Shown here: in pieces, positions 12,516 through 32,700 of the stretch
Layout of the letters: every line of letters starts with the position of its first letter
How positions within the stretch are numbered: position 1 is the first letter of the stretch
Source of the DNA: Anisakis pegreffii
Taxonomy: Eukaryota > Nematoda > Chromadorea > Rhabditida > Anisakidae
Direction: 5' to 3'
DNA length: 64,000 nt
Assembly: GCA_035041965.1 (NCBI GenBank)
Contig: JAPYMA010000804.1
Span: 124,001 to 188,000, forward strand
Notes under the pieces: generated by a model
The model's database searches: none
Told to the model about the DNA's origin: nothing
Seen by the model: the letters and a program-made list of their open reading frames with translations, nothing else
Program-made: the position numbers and the translations under genes

Positions 12516-13927
12516 GTCAATTAAAAAAATTTTTGAGCATCACTGAATCTGAGTTTGCAAATCATGTAGTGAGCATTGATCTGCTTATCCAGTTCCCAGT
12601 CCGCGCACATCAGTTCATGCGGTCGCACAGATTACTCCAATTCGTAGGTCGTGATTATTCAACAGTTAAAATCCCCCCGCCCCCGTCCTCTGATGACGAA
12701 AGATTCGAATCGTTTATTGCCGCAACCAGTTTGTCATACTGTTTTTAGAACATGTTAAACGTACTAGAGCATATGAGAAATGAGTTCGTTGAGTAATGTA
12801 TTCCTGAGATGGCCATCATCAAGAAGAGAGTATTCATGCGTTTCCTGTTTCACTTGAAGAGAAGCAAATAATTAGCCCGAAGTATATGTGCTCACAATAA
12901 AATGGTGCCACTAGTAATACAGCACAATTAGAGAAATTTGATTACGAGGTTCACTGATATTCTTTGATATCGGCATCTCTGGATTTAATCTTTGAAGGAT
13001 TACTTCCTTAAGGATTTCCTCAAGGATAACGTGTGTGCAGAAAGCCCCGAATAGTTGGAAAACTGCTAGAAAACATCGTTAGAGAAATCAGCCCTTTGAG
13101 TTGATAAGCTAAATAATGCAATCTTCATAATAATGGCTAGGATATGGTATTAAGAATTGTTGAACCTTTTTTAATATGCTTTCTATGGTGACTGTGTTAT
13201 GAGGGTATTCTGGACCGTACGACATTTTTTACGTCGAGATGTTCGCATTAAAAATATATGTCATCATTTCGGATTATTCTGTACATCGGTTGCTTACTCA
13301 TTGTCAGTGCATCAAACAAGAATGCAAACAATCTACTAAAGAAGCATCGAAACTCTAACGATATTACATATTCATAATCAGAAGCTATCTCATCATCATC
13401 AGCAACATGCCATGTCATATCGTCATATTTTTCACATCCACATCTTCATCTTCGACTTGGAAAATTCCCAGGAAACATATCAATCAAAAGATGTGATATG
13501 CGATAGATTCTAATCAGTCGCAATTCAGCTACTTGATGTATACTTCATCGTTCAACTATCAAATATACAAATACACACATTTGTTTCTTAGTTATCAATA
13601 AATTTACGCAAACAACCACCCACTCATCGTACACTTTCTTCTTTGTCATTGTTGTCTTGTTGCTATCGAAATCTCCACTCAAATAAATCGCGAAATCAAT
13701 TATCAATCGGCAGTCATGACCTGTCAACGGAGACGACGACAAAGTAATAATAATATCGCCATAAAGCATCACTGTTGAACGTCTACCATCAAAAGTAGTG
13801 AAAGAAAGTGCATCAGCGAGCAGATTAAGAACGAAATTTTTTATTGAATAAAGGAAAGGAAAAGTAGGTCGGCGGTAGATGAATAGTAGTACTGATATTT
13901 GTATGGATATTGTTGTTGTTGTTGTTG

Positions 13928-13958
<31 letters not shown>

Positions 13959-14065
13959 TATTATTATTATGAAAATGATTATTGTTATTATTATTATTAT
14001 TAATGTTTTATTATCGTTATCGTGGTTGTGGATGTTTTTTTTTTGAATATTGTTTTTAGTTTCTG
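12516..14065. other. Spacer upstream of the MAPKAP-kinase; microsatellite at 13908-14012
   Basis: No supported gene. Between about 13290 and 13870 the + strand turns A-rich. A TTG/TTA microsatellite follows, and then the first exon of the kinase. The last bases before the kinase ATG (TGTTTTTAG, 14051-14059) look like a splice or trans-splice acceptor. Confidence 0.45.
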
Positions 14066-18937
<4,872 letters not shown>

Positions 18938-20237
18938 TGAGCAGTTTCACTCACCAATGGATGAAAACGGTATTTAGAGGGAGTGGTTCTGGCCAAAAAA
19001 CCACGAATAAACTTGTTAAAATTATCGTAATGCTGCTCTCTTGAGAGCATTTATTGCTGCAGTAGAAAGGATTGACGTAGATAGGTGTAAAGAATACTTT
19101 AAATCAAATGCTTTTTGTTAAATGAATGTAGGTGGAGAATATCATTCTTTTATTAATTCAGATATTATCTGTTGAATCATTCAAAGAATATATAAATTGA
19201 TTGATTGATCGTAATAATTCTTCTTGTGTTTGTTTATTTATACTTATATTCGTTTACTATGAATTTATTCCTAAGAAAGGCCGTTGTTTTTGTTGTTGTC
19301 AGCTATGGTATTGCGAATATAATGAGAGATTTAGATGCGAGCCTGAAGTCATGTTCTGTAAGTAGATGCCTCTGAATGTAAGCAAAAGCAGGGCGCTTTT
19401 GGCGAAACTAATAGATTTTAAAATTATCACAATGTTTTCTCACAGTCTTGAAGGCCACCACTGAATAATACCACTATGGCGATGAGGAGTAGAGGCGAGT
19501 GGTTTCGTTGCGATTTTAACCCTAACGAGCGATAGGTCCAAAAAAAAAACTATGTATGTTTAGGCATGGTAAAATTAATGGTGCCGTTTTGATTTTAAAA
19601 CTGTCTTGAAGTTTACCATCGATTTATTTGTTTGAATTACGAATGGGTTTGTAGCAGTAGCAGTAGTCAGTATTCTGTTCTGTTTAGTGGAATAACCTGC
19701 GTGCATTTGTTGTAATTCTATCTGTGTCATGTAATATAAACTCCTATTCTTCAGTTTGCGGCATTCTAGTTTTCATTTTGTCGTTCGTTTTCTGATTGAA
19801 TATTACCTCTTGATCGTTTAGTTCTTGCAAATATGAATGAATAGAACTGATATTCGTCGGGTGGGGAAGGAAGGGATAAAGAGGATCAAAAATTTGAATC
19901 CTTTTTCAAAACGATGATGGTGTTCAAACAATATGCCTCAACAACCTTCTGGTTTTCAAAATGATCAATGGCCTAGAAAATGTTAAGTTGTTCAAAAACC
20001 AAGAACAGTGGATAAGCGAAGTGAAGAGAGGGGAAGAGTGTGGTGAGAAATATTTGAAGGATATGAATGTTGAAAGGATGTATGTACTATTTGATAGGTA
20101 TGTTATTTTTGAGTGTTCTTGACGAAAAGGTGGTTGGTTGTTTTGTTTACAAAACTGAAGTAAAAACGAAAAAAAGAAGGGATATTATTCTGATGATCAA
20201 GGAAACGAATAGCAAATGAATGAATAATAATTTACAG

Positions 20238-20372
20238 AAACAACATCACCATAACCGTCTGAAAAAGGTTCCAGAAGAAAGCACAGAATGCGCTGATTCT
20301 AAATCGAATTCAAATGCGCAAACGCATCAAATTCACAACACTACTAATCATGCTGTTGATGATTCTGGAACA
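20238..20372 (+). CDS. Candidate downstream exon of the MAPKAP-kinase gene
   Basis: A 135-nt open segment lies between TTTACAG and a GTGAGC donor, phase 0 at both ends, so it would fit after the kinase exon ending at 18907. It encodes 45 polar residues (begins KQHHHNRLKKVPEE, Ser/Asn/His-rich). The composition resembles exon 1 of the kinase. No homology to the family tail is visible. It could equally be a chance ORF. Confidence 0.25.
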
Positions 20373-23300
20373 GTGAGCACTTCTGCTCATTCCTTACTTT
20401 TACTGCTACTACTATTGTGACAATATATTAGTGCTATTAATGCAAATTCAGCGGGATGAAAATTTTTAGCACATTTCAACGGAGATAGAAATCAGGATGA
20501 AAATTTGCATTTTTTCATTCAATTCGATCTCAAATGAATTTAGTCCCAGTTCAGAATTTATAAAAATACAATGTAGATTCTAGCTAATAGTGGTCCGAGC
20601 CAGTTCTGTCGCGGAAATTTTTTTGCAAATTCTAAGCGAAGCCGGAGCCAGCGAAGCATAAACTATGTAGGTTGGGTGAATCGACAGCGAAGAGGGAGGG
20701 TATGTTGGGAGTGAGAAGGGTAAATGGTCAGATAGATATATCCGTGGCCCGTTCATTGATTGGCGTGGTTGATTATCATCCGTGCACGGCCATATTAATG
20801 ACCATCGTTCCTTTCTCGGTTTTGAATTGTTTCTCTTTTATTTTTTTTAACCAAACATTTGTTTTTTCTGTCATTCTTATCACATCAGTTCTCGCTTCAC
20901 TTCGCTTCAATTCGTCCGTTTTTTGTCATTAATCGTTTGTGCCGTATGTATAGGCAGTAGGGGGACTATGCAGCCCTTTCTTCCCTGAACCACTTTATTT
21001 TTTTCGTACAACACCAAATTGATGGGTTATCAACACCACTTCATCGGTTCATCGGTTCATCTCTCACGTCGTTCCTTCTCTGTTATCAAAATGTCCTGGC
21101 TAGGTGTATTTACATATATTTTACATCCTTCCAGTACGTGCTCAGATAATTCTTTCGTGCCGTTTTTTTGCCATTCTTAATTCATTACTGCCTAACAGTA
21201 GCAAATGCCTTCGGGTGTTTCTAACCTTTTTTTCAAGATTTCGATTCTTCTTTTCATAACTTTTTTGAACTATAATGCGTTTTGGATGATTTGTGTTTGT
21301 TTAGTTGTGCGCACTTCTTTGTTAAAGAAATTGTTTTAACTTGAAGAAAATACGTCCCATCTAGCTCTCTGCTGAAGAAGCAGTGATAATTAAGTTTGAA
21401 CCGAGTATTTTTCTTGTTTGGTACACCGGCTATTATCGCTTTGGCGCAACGCTTTCATGGTTCCTAACATGGTTTTTTGTTTTGTTTTGTTTTTTTTCAA
21501 TTGAAATGATACAGTGCTTCTCTTTAGTTCAATATCCATTTCTTTGATGAATGTTTGTTTGTGTTTTTGCTTATTGCTTCGTCGCTTCAGTTGATTCCTG
21601 ACTTCTAAACTAACACTACTTATCTTTTCGTCGCTTGTATATGTTGCACGTTTTATTGAATATAAGCTAGCCATCGTTGAAGCCCTAGATATATGTTAAT
21701 ACAACATTCACCATATAATCTGTTTTTGGCACGAGTGAACTTGATGATGATGCTGGATGAATTTTTTGAGAGATTCATTCAGTTCGAGGAACTTATACAC
21801 ATTCTTGTGGAAAGAAATTAGTGTTGAGAAATCCTTGTAGTCCACTGTTCATTTATTTAATTCTCTATTTTTATCATTCAGTTGATTCGCTTGAAATTGT
21901 CTCGATCTCAGCCAAAACTGAGGCTGACTGTGATTGACTTGAAATTTTTATGCTTCCGATAATTTGCGGCAGCCTGTGATATTTTTGATGTAAATTTTGT
22001 TGCTGTGTTCATTTTTGCATATTTTCGCTAATTAATGATGTTTTTCAATCTTATTTTTGGATATGAATTTTGGGTTTTTCTATTGCCTCCTCTTACGGTT
22101 CACTTGGTGGGTTAGCCGACTTCTTTGTTGGTCAACTCGTTAAATTTATTTACCACTGCACAAAACATTTGTGATAAGGCGCATATGTTTGTATATAGAA
22201 GAATTTAGTGTGTAGATGAATCAGTTTTGGAATTGGTAGCGTTTCTAAGGTTGTTTTCTTGTTTGGTTTTGAATGTAAATACTCAAAACAATAATGGTGA
22301 CCGTAATTTGTGGACATATGGGTATCTAAAATATAAATATAGTTACTAAAGTAATTCCTGTTTCTCCCTTCTTCACTCCCTTACCACTCCTTCCTCCCTC
22401 CCTCATATTTTCACTGTAAGTAACAAATATTTTCAATAAAATTTGAAACAATGGAAAATTAATCAACAAATTAAAATTTGAGGATGAAATGGAGAAAACG
22501 CTCGCAACGATGCGAGTTGGTACTGAAGATGTGCATATCAAAAGTTTAAAAGATTCAAATAATCGTCTCTTGAATAAGCGTCGCAATCGAGTGGAACAAC
22601 ACTGAAAATAGTTTCACAGTTCAAATGGAATACGCAAAACGTTGAAATTTTCATCGTTCATCATCTATCTGACAAGCTATCTCAAAGATGCTGACAGTTA
22701 TTTGAGAAAACATGAATTGAGTTACAGTCGATTGCGAAAAAAACAGGTGTACTAATCGATAATTGAATTAATCAGTAGTTGCATATAGTATATCATTGTT
22801 ATTATTATTATTATTGTTATTATTAATATTATTATTATTATTATTATTAATGTTATTATTATTATTGTGACTAGCGGAAATTTTTATGAATTTTTGTGTA
22901 TCGTTTTTCATTACCATGCTGTAATTGAAGTGAAAGATGTGATGTTTTTCACGTTGAAAAGTGAAAAAAACGTTGAAAAGTGAAAAAAATGTTCGCACTT
23001 AAGTGATATTCATCGTGTGTTTATAATTTTTATTTTGAGAGATTTTATGAGTTGTGTTTTTCTCATTTAGTTTGAAGCGATGTTTTCACTACTTCATTTA
23101 TTTATTATCGTTCAGTTTAATTGAAATTTGATGTGTAATTGTTTTTGTTCTCATATTTCATTTGTATACGATGATGTATTATGCATTATGAATTGTTCTT
23201 CTGTTTATTTGTATTCTTATTATTTATCTCTGCATTTTTACTGTTGTTAGTTTATTTTTATTATTGTTATCATAATTGCTATTCATCTTTGTATTATTAC

Positions 23301-26300
23301 TTTCCCTTCATTTTTAAAATAATGGATAGTATGGTTATCTTTTCAAGGCAATATGGAGAAGGGGAGTTACTATCATATAGGAGTATTTTTCATTCCGATC
23401 CGTGATGAGTTTTTCCAAAATTTTTCACTCATACATCAGGTCCAATGACGGAAATTGTTCGCGTAGCAGTTTACAAATACCACTTTATTCCATTAATATA
23501 ACTGAAGATGGAGTCTGATTGATACAACTGAAGGTAATAGAAATATTTTCATTGTTAAATGATCTGTTTTATAGAAGATTTTAATTACATGTCCATCACA
23601 GGTTCAAAATTTTTAAAGTTATGGAAGTGATCTAAAAATGAGGAAAGGTCGAAAGAAGATCCATTATTGGGTAGGAATTAGCTCTTTTGTGGTAATTATA
23701 ATAATAATGATGATGTGCTTGTGGATGAGTAGTGTTGTTATTATTGATTCGTTTGGAAATTGTTTTTTTAATTTGCTTTTAATTTTGAAGTGAATTTCTT
23801 GATCGGTCATATTTTAATAATTCATTTTCTGTTTGTTTGTTTTGATTTTCTTATTTAATTACAGTTTATCTGTTTACTTGTTTATTAATTAATTAATTCA
23901 TTACTTTAATCATGAAATGTTTTATTAGCATGTATGTGCATATGAATGATTATGCGGCCGTCAGGACAGAGCAGTGACACATTCATTCTTCTGTTTACCC
24001 AGCCAGTGGTCATTCTTCTAGTTATCATCATTATCTTCACGCTCTGATAGCTGTTTTAAATTTGTTGAAGCTGTTATTCGGGTAAGACAAGGACGGATAG
24101 GTTTTAAGACAACAACAATAATCCTTTCAATTCCATTAGTCTAATAATTGGTCAATTTCACTGAGTTCAGTATGAATCTCTTTAGAATAAGCATAATTTT
24201 CAACAGCTACCTAAGTTCTGTTTTGATACTATTTCATAAGTTTGTTTGTTGGTTGTTTTTTTTTTTGTTTTTTTTTGAAGCGGCTGAGGGAAAAGATAAT
24301 GCTCGGTGAGTTTAATGAAATGCAGCACTTTTCTGATAGAATCACATTGTCTAGGTGCAGGAATGGAATTAGCCAAACGTATATATTTATTACATGGTTC
24401 ATCCGTCGCACGTATGCAAGCTCATTTCTTTTACTTTTTGTTACTTTACATCTGTATTCTAAGTGCGAATGGAAGTTAATTTGTTGAGTGTTTGCAGGAA
24501 ATTTATTCAGCGAAGCTTGTTTTATTGTTATGATAGTAGAAGAGATATTTATGCTTACAATTAGTCGAAAAAAATCTTTTTTCAAGTCGCGTCATTTTAT
24601 TAGGCTGACATTCATTTCGAATCTTTATTTTATGAATGTATTAATTAGTTGGATGATATTTTTTGAGAAGAAGATATTTTTGGTTGATCACGTAACAGTG
24701 AAAGTATTATTCAATAATCGTAGCGTTGCCTTTGTCTGGAGATTAATTTGCAATCTGTTTCGATGTTGTTATATTGTTTTCATTATTATTTTCATAATTA
24801 GTTTCGTCATTTTGATTGTTATTATTGCTGAGGTTATTATTATTCTCTTAGTTTTATCGTTATCGTTTTATTATCATAAATGGGATTGAATCGTATTTGT
24901 TTGTTTATATTTACTCGCTGTTGTTTTTTATTCTCATGATTTATTTGAGCTTTTTTCTCTTTAATGTTTTTATGCACCCAAATAAAGTTTTGGTGTAAAC
25001 CAACGATTGTGAATTTACGTATAAGATGACATAAAGATCCATTTGTTTTGCGGCGACTGGATTTGCGAAAGATGAAGAATATTTTCGATTATTGAGGTTT
25101 GTTTTCGTTGTTGACTGATTATCTGTTGTTGAATGATTGAATCACCACTTTCAACTGTTTAATGATTTGATGGGATTTTTTTTCCAAACAAATTAGTGGT
25201 GCAGTTACAATTTTTGAGGGGAGATTTCAAAATAGCGATTAGCGGAGTAGCGTTTTAACGAGAATTTTCGCTACTTTTTCTGGGTGGTGACACATTTAGT
25301 GAAAAGTTTTCGCAATTTTTTCGTCAGCGGAATTGGTTGCGGACTATTTTTAGTGGAACAAGGTCATTTTTTTAACGAATTAACGATTAGCAGGGCTTCT
25401 TTTTTCAATAGCGTCCCAGTCACAGCTTAATACTGAATTGCGCCAAGGAATGAATTTTTGCAAAGAACAAACAACTGGTATTTTCTTGGAACGTAATTCT
25501 TGCATGTTTAGATGCCTTGTACATAAGTGCAGTGAATTCGGTGCGAACACGTCGATGATCCTTACTGCGAACAAACGATGAGCTTTATTTAACGACCTTT
25601 GTTGAGTTGAGCTTTATTTACTTCTTTTTTCAAGAATCAGGTGCAATTTTCATCGGTTTTCGTCCAAAATCACCTTGGAATATTGTTTATATTTGAGTAG
25701 GTATGTATGCTGTCTTCAATAAATGATAACATCTTTTGTATTATTGCTTTTATTAGTATTATTGTTGTTGTCATACGATCATTGATGTTATCTGCCTTTT
25801 ATTAGTGTTATTAGTAGTGTCCTAGTTCTTATGATGACGTTATTGTTATTGTGAATATCGTTAATTCCACAAAAAATTATCATTTAGATGTTATGCATTT
25901 TATTTACCGCCCAGCGTATTTCTAAATAATCGAGGAAGTAAGAATTTCGTTGACGATCTTTCAGATTTTCGAGACGATTTTGTTTTGAATTTATTCTTTT
26001 CTGAGTTCTCGGCGTATAACGACGGTCACTTGTGCAGTGCATCGTAAGTAATTTTTTAATTTTCGTTGGTCTAAAATTTGCCGACTCATTCAATTACGTC
26101 TTTCGTGGATGTGATGGATGTCGTGATTGGATTGCAGAAACGATAGTGCCCAAAAAGGGTAGGTTCTTATTAATTTCCACGTTCTGATTCGTTTTCAGCT
26201 TCTTAATTCCAGAAATTTGTTGGCATTTATACCGTTATTACACTCCCATTCCTGAACTAACGTCTGCACTCTCATGAAAAATTTGATGTAGAATGTAAAT

Positions 26301-26778
26301 TCAAACCTGAGCCTCAGTTAACTAACTCTCGGCTGGTTCCGGGTTTTTTTCTGGCGTAGGAAAGTAGAGTGACAGTACAGTTATTATATTGTTTTTTTTT
26401 CTGTTCAAGCCTACATGATCCGTGTTGAATGTGGACTTTGAGGAAATAGGGATTTTCATGAATTTTTCTGTAATGGAAGAATTTAGTTGATTACGATGTC
26501 ATCTTATATATGCGCAGCATAAGAAAGTGACTACTGAATAGAGACAGATTTGTTCACGAATTGATGCATCGGTCGTGAATTCTTGATGATGTTGTTAACG
26601 TTTCGTTGAGAGATGCTTGAATTCTTGAAACATGATGAATTTTTGTAAATGGAATTGAGAAAGAGCTAATGTTTGCGTTATGTTTGTTACGGGAGCATTG
26701 CACAGAGCGTTGAAAGATCAGTCAAGAAAAGATTGGACCGGCAATTATTTCATTTAGCTATAACCCCAACCGCATCAA
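20373..26778. other. Long spacer between kinase and elks; no gene seen
   Basis: AT-rich and T-rich on the + strand. Contents noted: a GGAGCC fragment near 20640, a microsatellite at about 22794-22866 and a 19-nt tandem repeat near 22950-22990 (ACGTTGAAAAGTGAAAAAA). ORFs are T-rich hydrophobic shadows. The 3' end of the kinase gene and the promoter of elks presumably lie here. Confidence 0.5.
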
Positions 26779-29700
26779 ATGGACGCTTGTTATGCGTCGT
26801 TGTCCGATCCACCCGCCGCAGCATCACGAAGTGCTCGTTTCACATTATTGCATTCCGATCGGTTCGTACCTTTGCTTATATCCGATGTGTTTTGCTTTTG
26901 TGTCGTTCATTATTACTGTTATTATTATTGTTATTATCATCATCATTAATTATTATTGTTGTTGTTATTATTCTCATTATTATTACTGGCGTTAGCAGTT
27001 TTTTCCTGGATAAGTGCATGATTAAATGATAACATAAGATGAACGGATTAGTATTCTCTTAGTATGTACGTTGAAAGTATCCTATTTTGTTTTATTTTGT
27101 TTGTTTTTTGCTTTCCTTCACTCTTCGTCGATTTCTTAATTCTTGTTATGTTGTTTCATATTATTTATGCATTAAACATATGTAATTGTTATTTATGTAT
27201 GTGTTGGAATGAATACTATAACTAGAAGAAGACTGATTATTTCAGTTGTAGAGAAAGATGGTTATAGGCCAGCACAACGATATGAACATAGCAAACTAAC
27301 AGCTAGATTATTCTGCAATATCGTTTCATATAGCACTAGTAGTAGATGAAGAAATAGCGTCGAATGCTCTTCATAGAATAGCGTTAGTTGTTGTGTTGAT
27401 TTAGGTCTAGAAGTGAACTGAAATACGTAGACTCTTGGCCCATCCTGATCTGTCCTTTAGATTTATCAGATCACTGTCAAGGCATAAGAAGAGGTTAGTC
27501 ACGGTTGGACTTTTGAGATGTTTTTTTTAAAAATTGACATGTATCAAACAAAACGTACCTCAGTGAAATGCAAAAACGATTAGATGAGTTTTAAGTTATA
27601 TGCCGCAAAGAGCGCTTGAGCCGCATATGAATCTGCGTTTGAGCCGTTTCGTCCACGCATCCGTCTAGTTAGCAAACCGTACGTTTGTCCGTTAATGTTT
27701 CTTAGTATTCATGTTTGTTTATGCATGTTTCTAATGGTGCGTTCATTGAAAACTTAAGTGGAATGCAAAACAAAATGAATGAATAAAAAATGCTTGTTGC
27801 TTACATTCTTGTCTTGTTAGTATATAATCAATTTATCGATTTATCTATCTATATGCTGCAGTCTCAACTCAATGCTAACAACGAATGTATATTAGCGAGA
27901 AATAGCCGTAGTTGGGTGTATCGCGTTTGGCTTGATGATATGTATGCATATGCATATGTGAATTAATATGGCGGTGTAATGCTGAATATGTTTTGCGCAT
28001 GTTGTGTTGTTGTTGTTTATATCAGAATGTGTGTGCTTAGCTTATGCTTGTTTTGGAGATGCGTGATTTTATGGCCTGAAGTTATTATCAGTTAGTGCTG
28101 TGGTGGTGAGAGTAGTAGCGTAACTAGGTGGCTAGATGACTGGACAGATGAGTGAATAGATGAATGTTTGTGAGCGTAAATGGAAGTGACTGAGAACGAT
28201 TCAAAGTTGGACGGTGGAAAGCAGCACTCCAGAAAGCATTTATTCATTCGTTCAGTTAATTGGTCATTCGTCATCCGTTCACCCTTCCGTAATTTCATGT
28301 CTTGTTTTATATAGATCTTTCGCAGTTCAGGGCGTCTACTCTAAACCAATATTGACAGTCAGACCAGTGTCGCCATCTGATTCTGTGGAGTAAGGGAGGG
28401 GGTGGTAGTGAGAACTCTTATTGATTAAAGAATCTCTTGAAATGAACATATGCTGAAACACCAAGCCCCTACAGAGTTTGACGATAATTTGATGAGTGAT
28501 GGCATGCAAGGTGGATACTCGAAACTGTGGTTGGGTAGAACCAAAATTTTCGCATTATTTGCATTTTCTCGATATCATCATTTTGTCGACTGTCATAAAT
28601 TGTTGGTTATTTGATGATTATAATATCACAACCGCACTGATGGTTCATTTAAGCTTGTTGCGTTTTTGTTGTTGATATGATGGTTGTTTTTAATTGATTC
28701 TTCGATTGGCTGCAAGAAATATCATTTTATTCTATCTTGACTTGAATGTCCCTTTTTTATCTCATCTACCCCGGCGAAAATAAAAACTCTCAGCCATAAA
28801 CTTACACTATGATCAGTATGTTGTTAGATTTTCATTTGAATTTCGTATACTCTTTATTTCATTTACTTATCCTTTTTTTTCATCAGTACCATTTTTTGCT
28901 CGCATGTACGTGCACACAAATAGATAGGTATATGGCAGTTGTCATCGGCGTGATGGACTGGTTGAATAGTTTTCACTGTTTCAGATTCAAAGGAAGTGCC
29001 TTTTATGGAGATGTACTTGGAAGCACTGCGCCGATTGGTGGTAGTTTATATGGTGCAGGTGGCGGTACTACTTTGAAAACACCAGCAGCCTGCTGCTTTA
29101 GTTCAAACATCAGTGGAGCGGGAAGAATAGCAGCAGCAGGAGGAGGAAATTCAAACTTAGCGCTGAATGGTAGAGGTGGTGAACGGAGGGAAGGCTTTGG
29201 TTTAGGCTGCTTATCCGCTAGTACAGCAGGTGTCGGTAGTGGATTAGCACTGAGGAATGAAACCGCCATAAACAACAGAAGTGTTTATGACGATTGTTAC
29301 GAGTTGACAGCCGGTAGCTGCACCGTCCTACCTGACGCTCTAACAGCATCAGATTTCTATTCGTTATCGTCCACGTCGTCCTCATCAACGTCCAATTACC
29401 ATTCAACTAAACCATTGTTGTCTAGTTCACGACTTGCTAACGTTGCAAATCGAAGTCGAAGTGTCGGTCCTGTGTCGATACTCGATAATTGTTATTGTGA
29501 TACAATGGATTTAATAAACCCATCATCTACGACTAATGCACCAACCGTGCAACGTCATTACCAACAATCCTCAAGAAGAGCATTTCCCCCTTTACAAAGG
29601 TTGCATTCTTTCCTAATTGATTTGAAACCTGAAGCATGCAAATGTCTGCTTCTTGTACGCTTATGCTTATTGGATTCATCATCGTTTTCTTTTTACTTCT

Positions 29701-32700
29701 TTTATTTATGCATTTGTTTGTAGCATTTTGATGATAATAATATATCGGTGATAATAATAACGTTTCAAAGAAACTTCGATAAGTGCTCATTGTTTATAGG
29801 CAGCATCGTTCGTTCGACGGTATGGAGCTGTTGGGTAGCAGCTATGAGACATCAGATTGGCCATCAACAGCAGCAGCAGCAGGAGCAGGAACGTTGCCGC
29901 CACTACAGATTCCGAGTGCAAGTGGCACTCATGTGATGCAAACGAATGTACCTGCGCCTCCTCTCTCGAATCCCACATCGAGCAACGCACAGTTCTGGAA
30001 ACATCAACAAGCAATGATGAATATGTCACGCAATGAGCGAGTGCTTGCATATCCAGCTGCGACAAGCAGTGCTAACGATACAGCAGCGTTACGTGAATAC
30101 GACTTGCTGAAACGTGATTATGAAAATGCACTGCAAAAGTTGAACTCAACCATGAGTTCTATCAAAACTTTCTGGAGTCCTGAACTGAAACGTGAACGAC
30201 AATTGCGTAAAGAAGAGACCGCAAAAGTGGCCCTTCTACAGCGCCAACTGACCAGCGCATCGAACACGGCACAACAAACAACAGGCGTTGTTGCGGGTGG
30301 TTTAGTAGCGCCCGCAATAAATGAGTATCGTTTAGCTGAGTTGGAAGGTGAGCTGGAGAACAGTCATATTGAGTTGATGAAAAAAGATGAGACGATTCGC
30401 CGCTTGATTGAACGACAATCAAATACAGCCACAAATGCAGGATCCGCTCGTTTCGGCGCAAGTCTAAATGATGCTGCTGGCACTCTAACGGGTGCATCCG
30501 CGACCAGACTGGCTGAGTTGGAAACCACTTGTAATCAGCTGGAATCGTTGATTTCGATTCGAGATCAACAGCTCAGATCGTTGGAGCAGCAACTCAACAG
30601 TTTACAGCAGCAACAACAACAGCAGTCTGGCGGTATCAGTGCAGCATTTTCTAATGCACAGCGTGAAAATGCGAAGGTTGTATTGCTGTGCTCTCTTTTA
30701 TCATCTCGTAAAGAGCATTTTTGTTGGTGCCACTTGCTGGTTTGAGTTGAAAAATGAAAAAAAGAAACGTATGGAAATGTTCGATGTTAAAATTGAGCAT
30801 TTGTTGTAACGACTGATTTTGTTGAAGGATCGGCGGATAGCAGACCTCGAAGAAGAGCTGGCAACGTTACGCACTCGATGTGGTGGTTTAGACCCACCCA
30901 GGGACTTCACTGATAAGTCGGTCACGTCACATGAGTTACATACACTACGCATGAAAATGGAACGCAGCGAAATGGAACTCGCAAAAAAGTTGTCGCTTTT
31001 TCGAACTGAATCTGGCATAAAAACGCTCGTTTTTATAAGATATAAGTTGTAGTGAAAGTCGCGTTAGTAGTAGTGAACAGTAGTTTATATTCAATTTTCA
31101 GTAGTAGTACATTGAATGGATCAATTAACAGTTGGAGAATGTCTTTAAATTTAAAATTTGATTGGGAATTCTGCAGGAGTTCTGATTTGGCGACCACACA
31201 GACGCGACTACAAGCAGCCTCTGAAGAGAATGCCGATCTCAGAAAGCATTTGGAAGTTTTACGAGATTCGAGTTCGTCGAAAGAACAACATGCCACTTTA
31301 TTACAGTCTGATGTGTGTTCTTCATTTTTTGCTTGCACTTGTTATCATTACAATTATCGTTACGCATTTGAAATCTTTGAACCAATAAGCAATTCCACAC
31401 CAAAGATGTTAGTTAATTGTAGAATTTAGTTGCGTTTTAACTGAATTCATCACCTGTATAAATTATGCCTATTTTTCTGTGACTAATTATCCGTTGTAGT
31501 TGCTGGAGAATAAATCATATTACAGATTGAAGCGTTACGAGCAAAATTGGAAAATAAGAACGCACAAATTGATCAAAAAGAGAAATTATGTGAACGTATC
31601 GAATCAGAGTTGAAACTAACAAAAGGGCAACTAGCTGATATGCGTGAAACGAACAAGGTCTTCTTTTTTCGATCCAATAAAAACCTTACAAGATTATTTC
31701 TGTCACTAACTCTCGTTGTAAAATAAAATTGTTCACTTTTTAAAAATTATTTTGAAGTAGAAAAAGGTTTTGGTTTTGAAAGGTAAGGAAGCGAAGTGTT
31801 TGTGAGCGAGGAAAGCAAGAAAAAAACGATGAATAAGAAATTTGTAAAGGGTTGCGAACAGCGAATGAGTCAACTGGTTGCACGTTTGGATGCTCTGGAG
31901 AGGGTCGGTCGAGAGCGTGAACAAGAACTGGATAAGATGAAGCATAAGCTATTGGCACAACCCGACGTACAGATGGAACGGCAAATGCAATTGCAAATCG
32001 ACGAAGCGAACCGTGAAAAGAAACATCTGCAATGTGTCATCGATGATCTACGACGGAATGCCGAAAAAGAGAAAGCACAGCAACTTGAAACGTTTCAAGA
32101 GCAGAATCGACAACTTACGGCCACCATTGAAAGTCTTCAAAAGGAGCTTTCAGATCGGTAAGTGAATTCGAATGCTTCCAAGCTTTATCGGTTATTGATG
32201 ATAAACGACATGTGCAGTGATTAATATGTTTTGTGTATTCCGTTAACTTGGAAATGAGCTGTGTTTTCTTATTGTTGGTTGAGTTAAGCAGTTGAGCAAA
32301 GATTTTATCTTTCAGACAAGTTTTACTGGAATCTCAAAACGAAAAAATCGGCGACTTAGATCGAGAATTATGCTCAGTAGAACGACAGCGTAAAGAACAA
32401 ACTCCACAGCTCACAAACGATGAACAGGTTGATCCACTGACATCCCATTCATTGTTACATTTTATTCATATCGTCATTATTTATCAATCCTTATCCACCT
32501 ATAATATAACGCTATTTTAAATGTGTATTTTCGATTGTTTTTTGTTCATATTCAGTTGGCTGAAGCAAGAAAAGAGATAGATTCACTGTTACGGATGGTT
32601 CAAACGCTTGAAAAGGATAAGTCTTCGCTGCTATCGCAGTGCAAGCAATTACAAAGGTCTGTTTGTCTGATTATTCGTTTTCCGCTTTCAGCTTCAAAGT

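Noticed and set aside
30162..30497. Minus-strand ORF of 111 codons within ELKS
   Set aside because: Antisense of a confidently identified ELKS exon with strong family homology on +.
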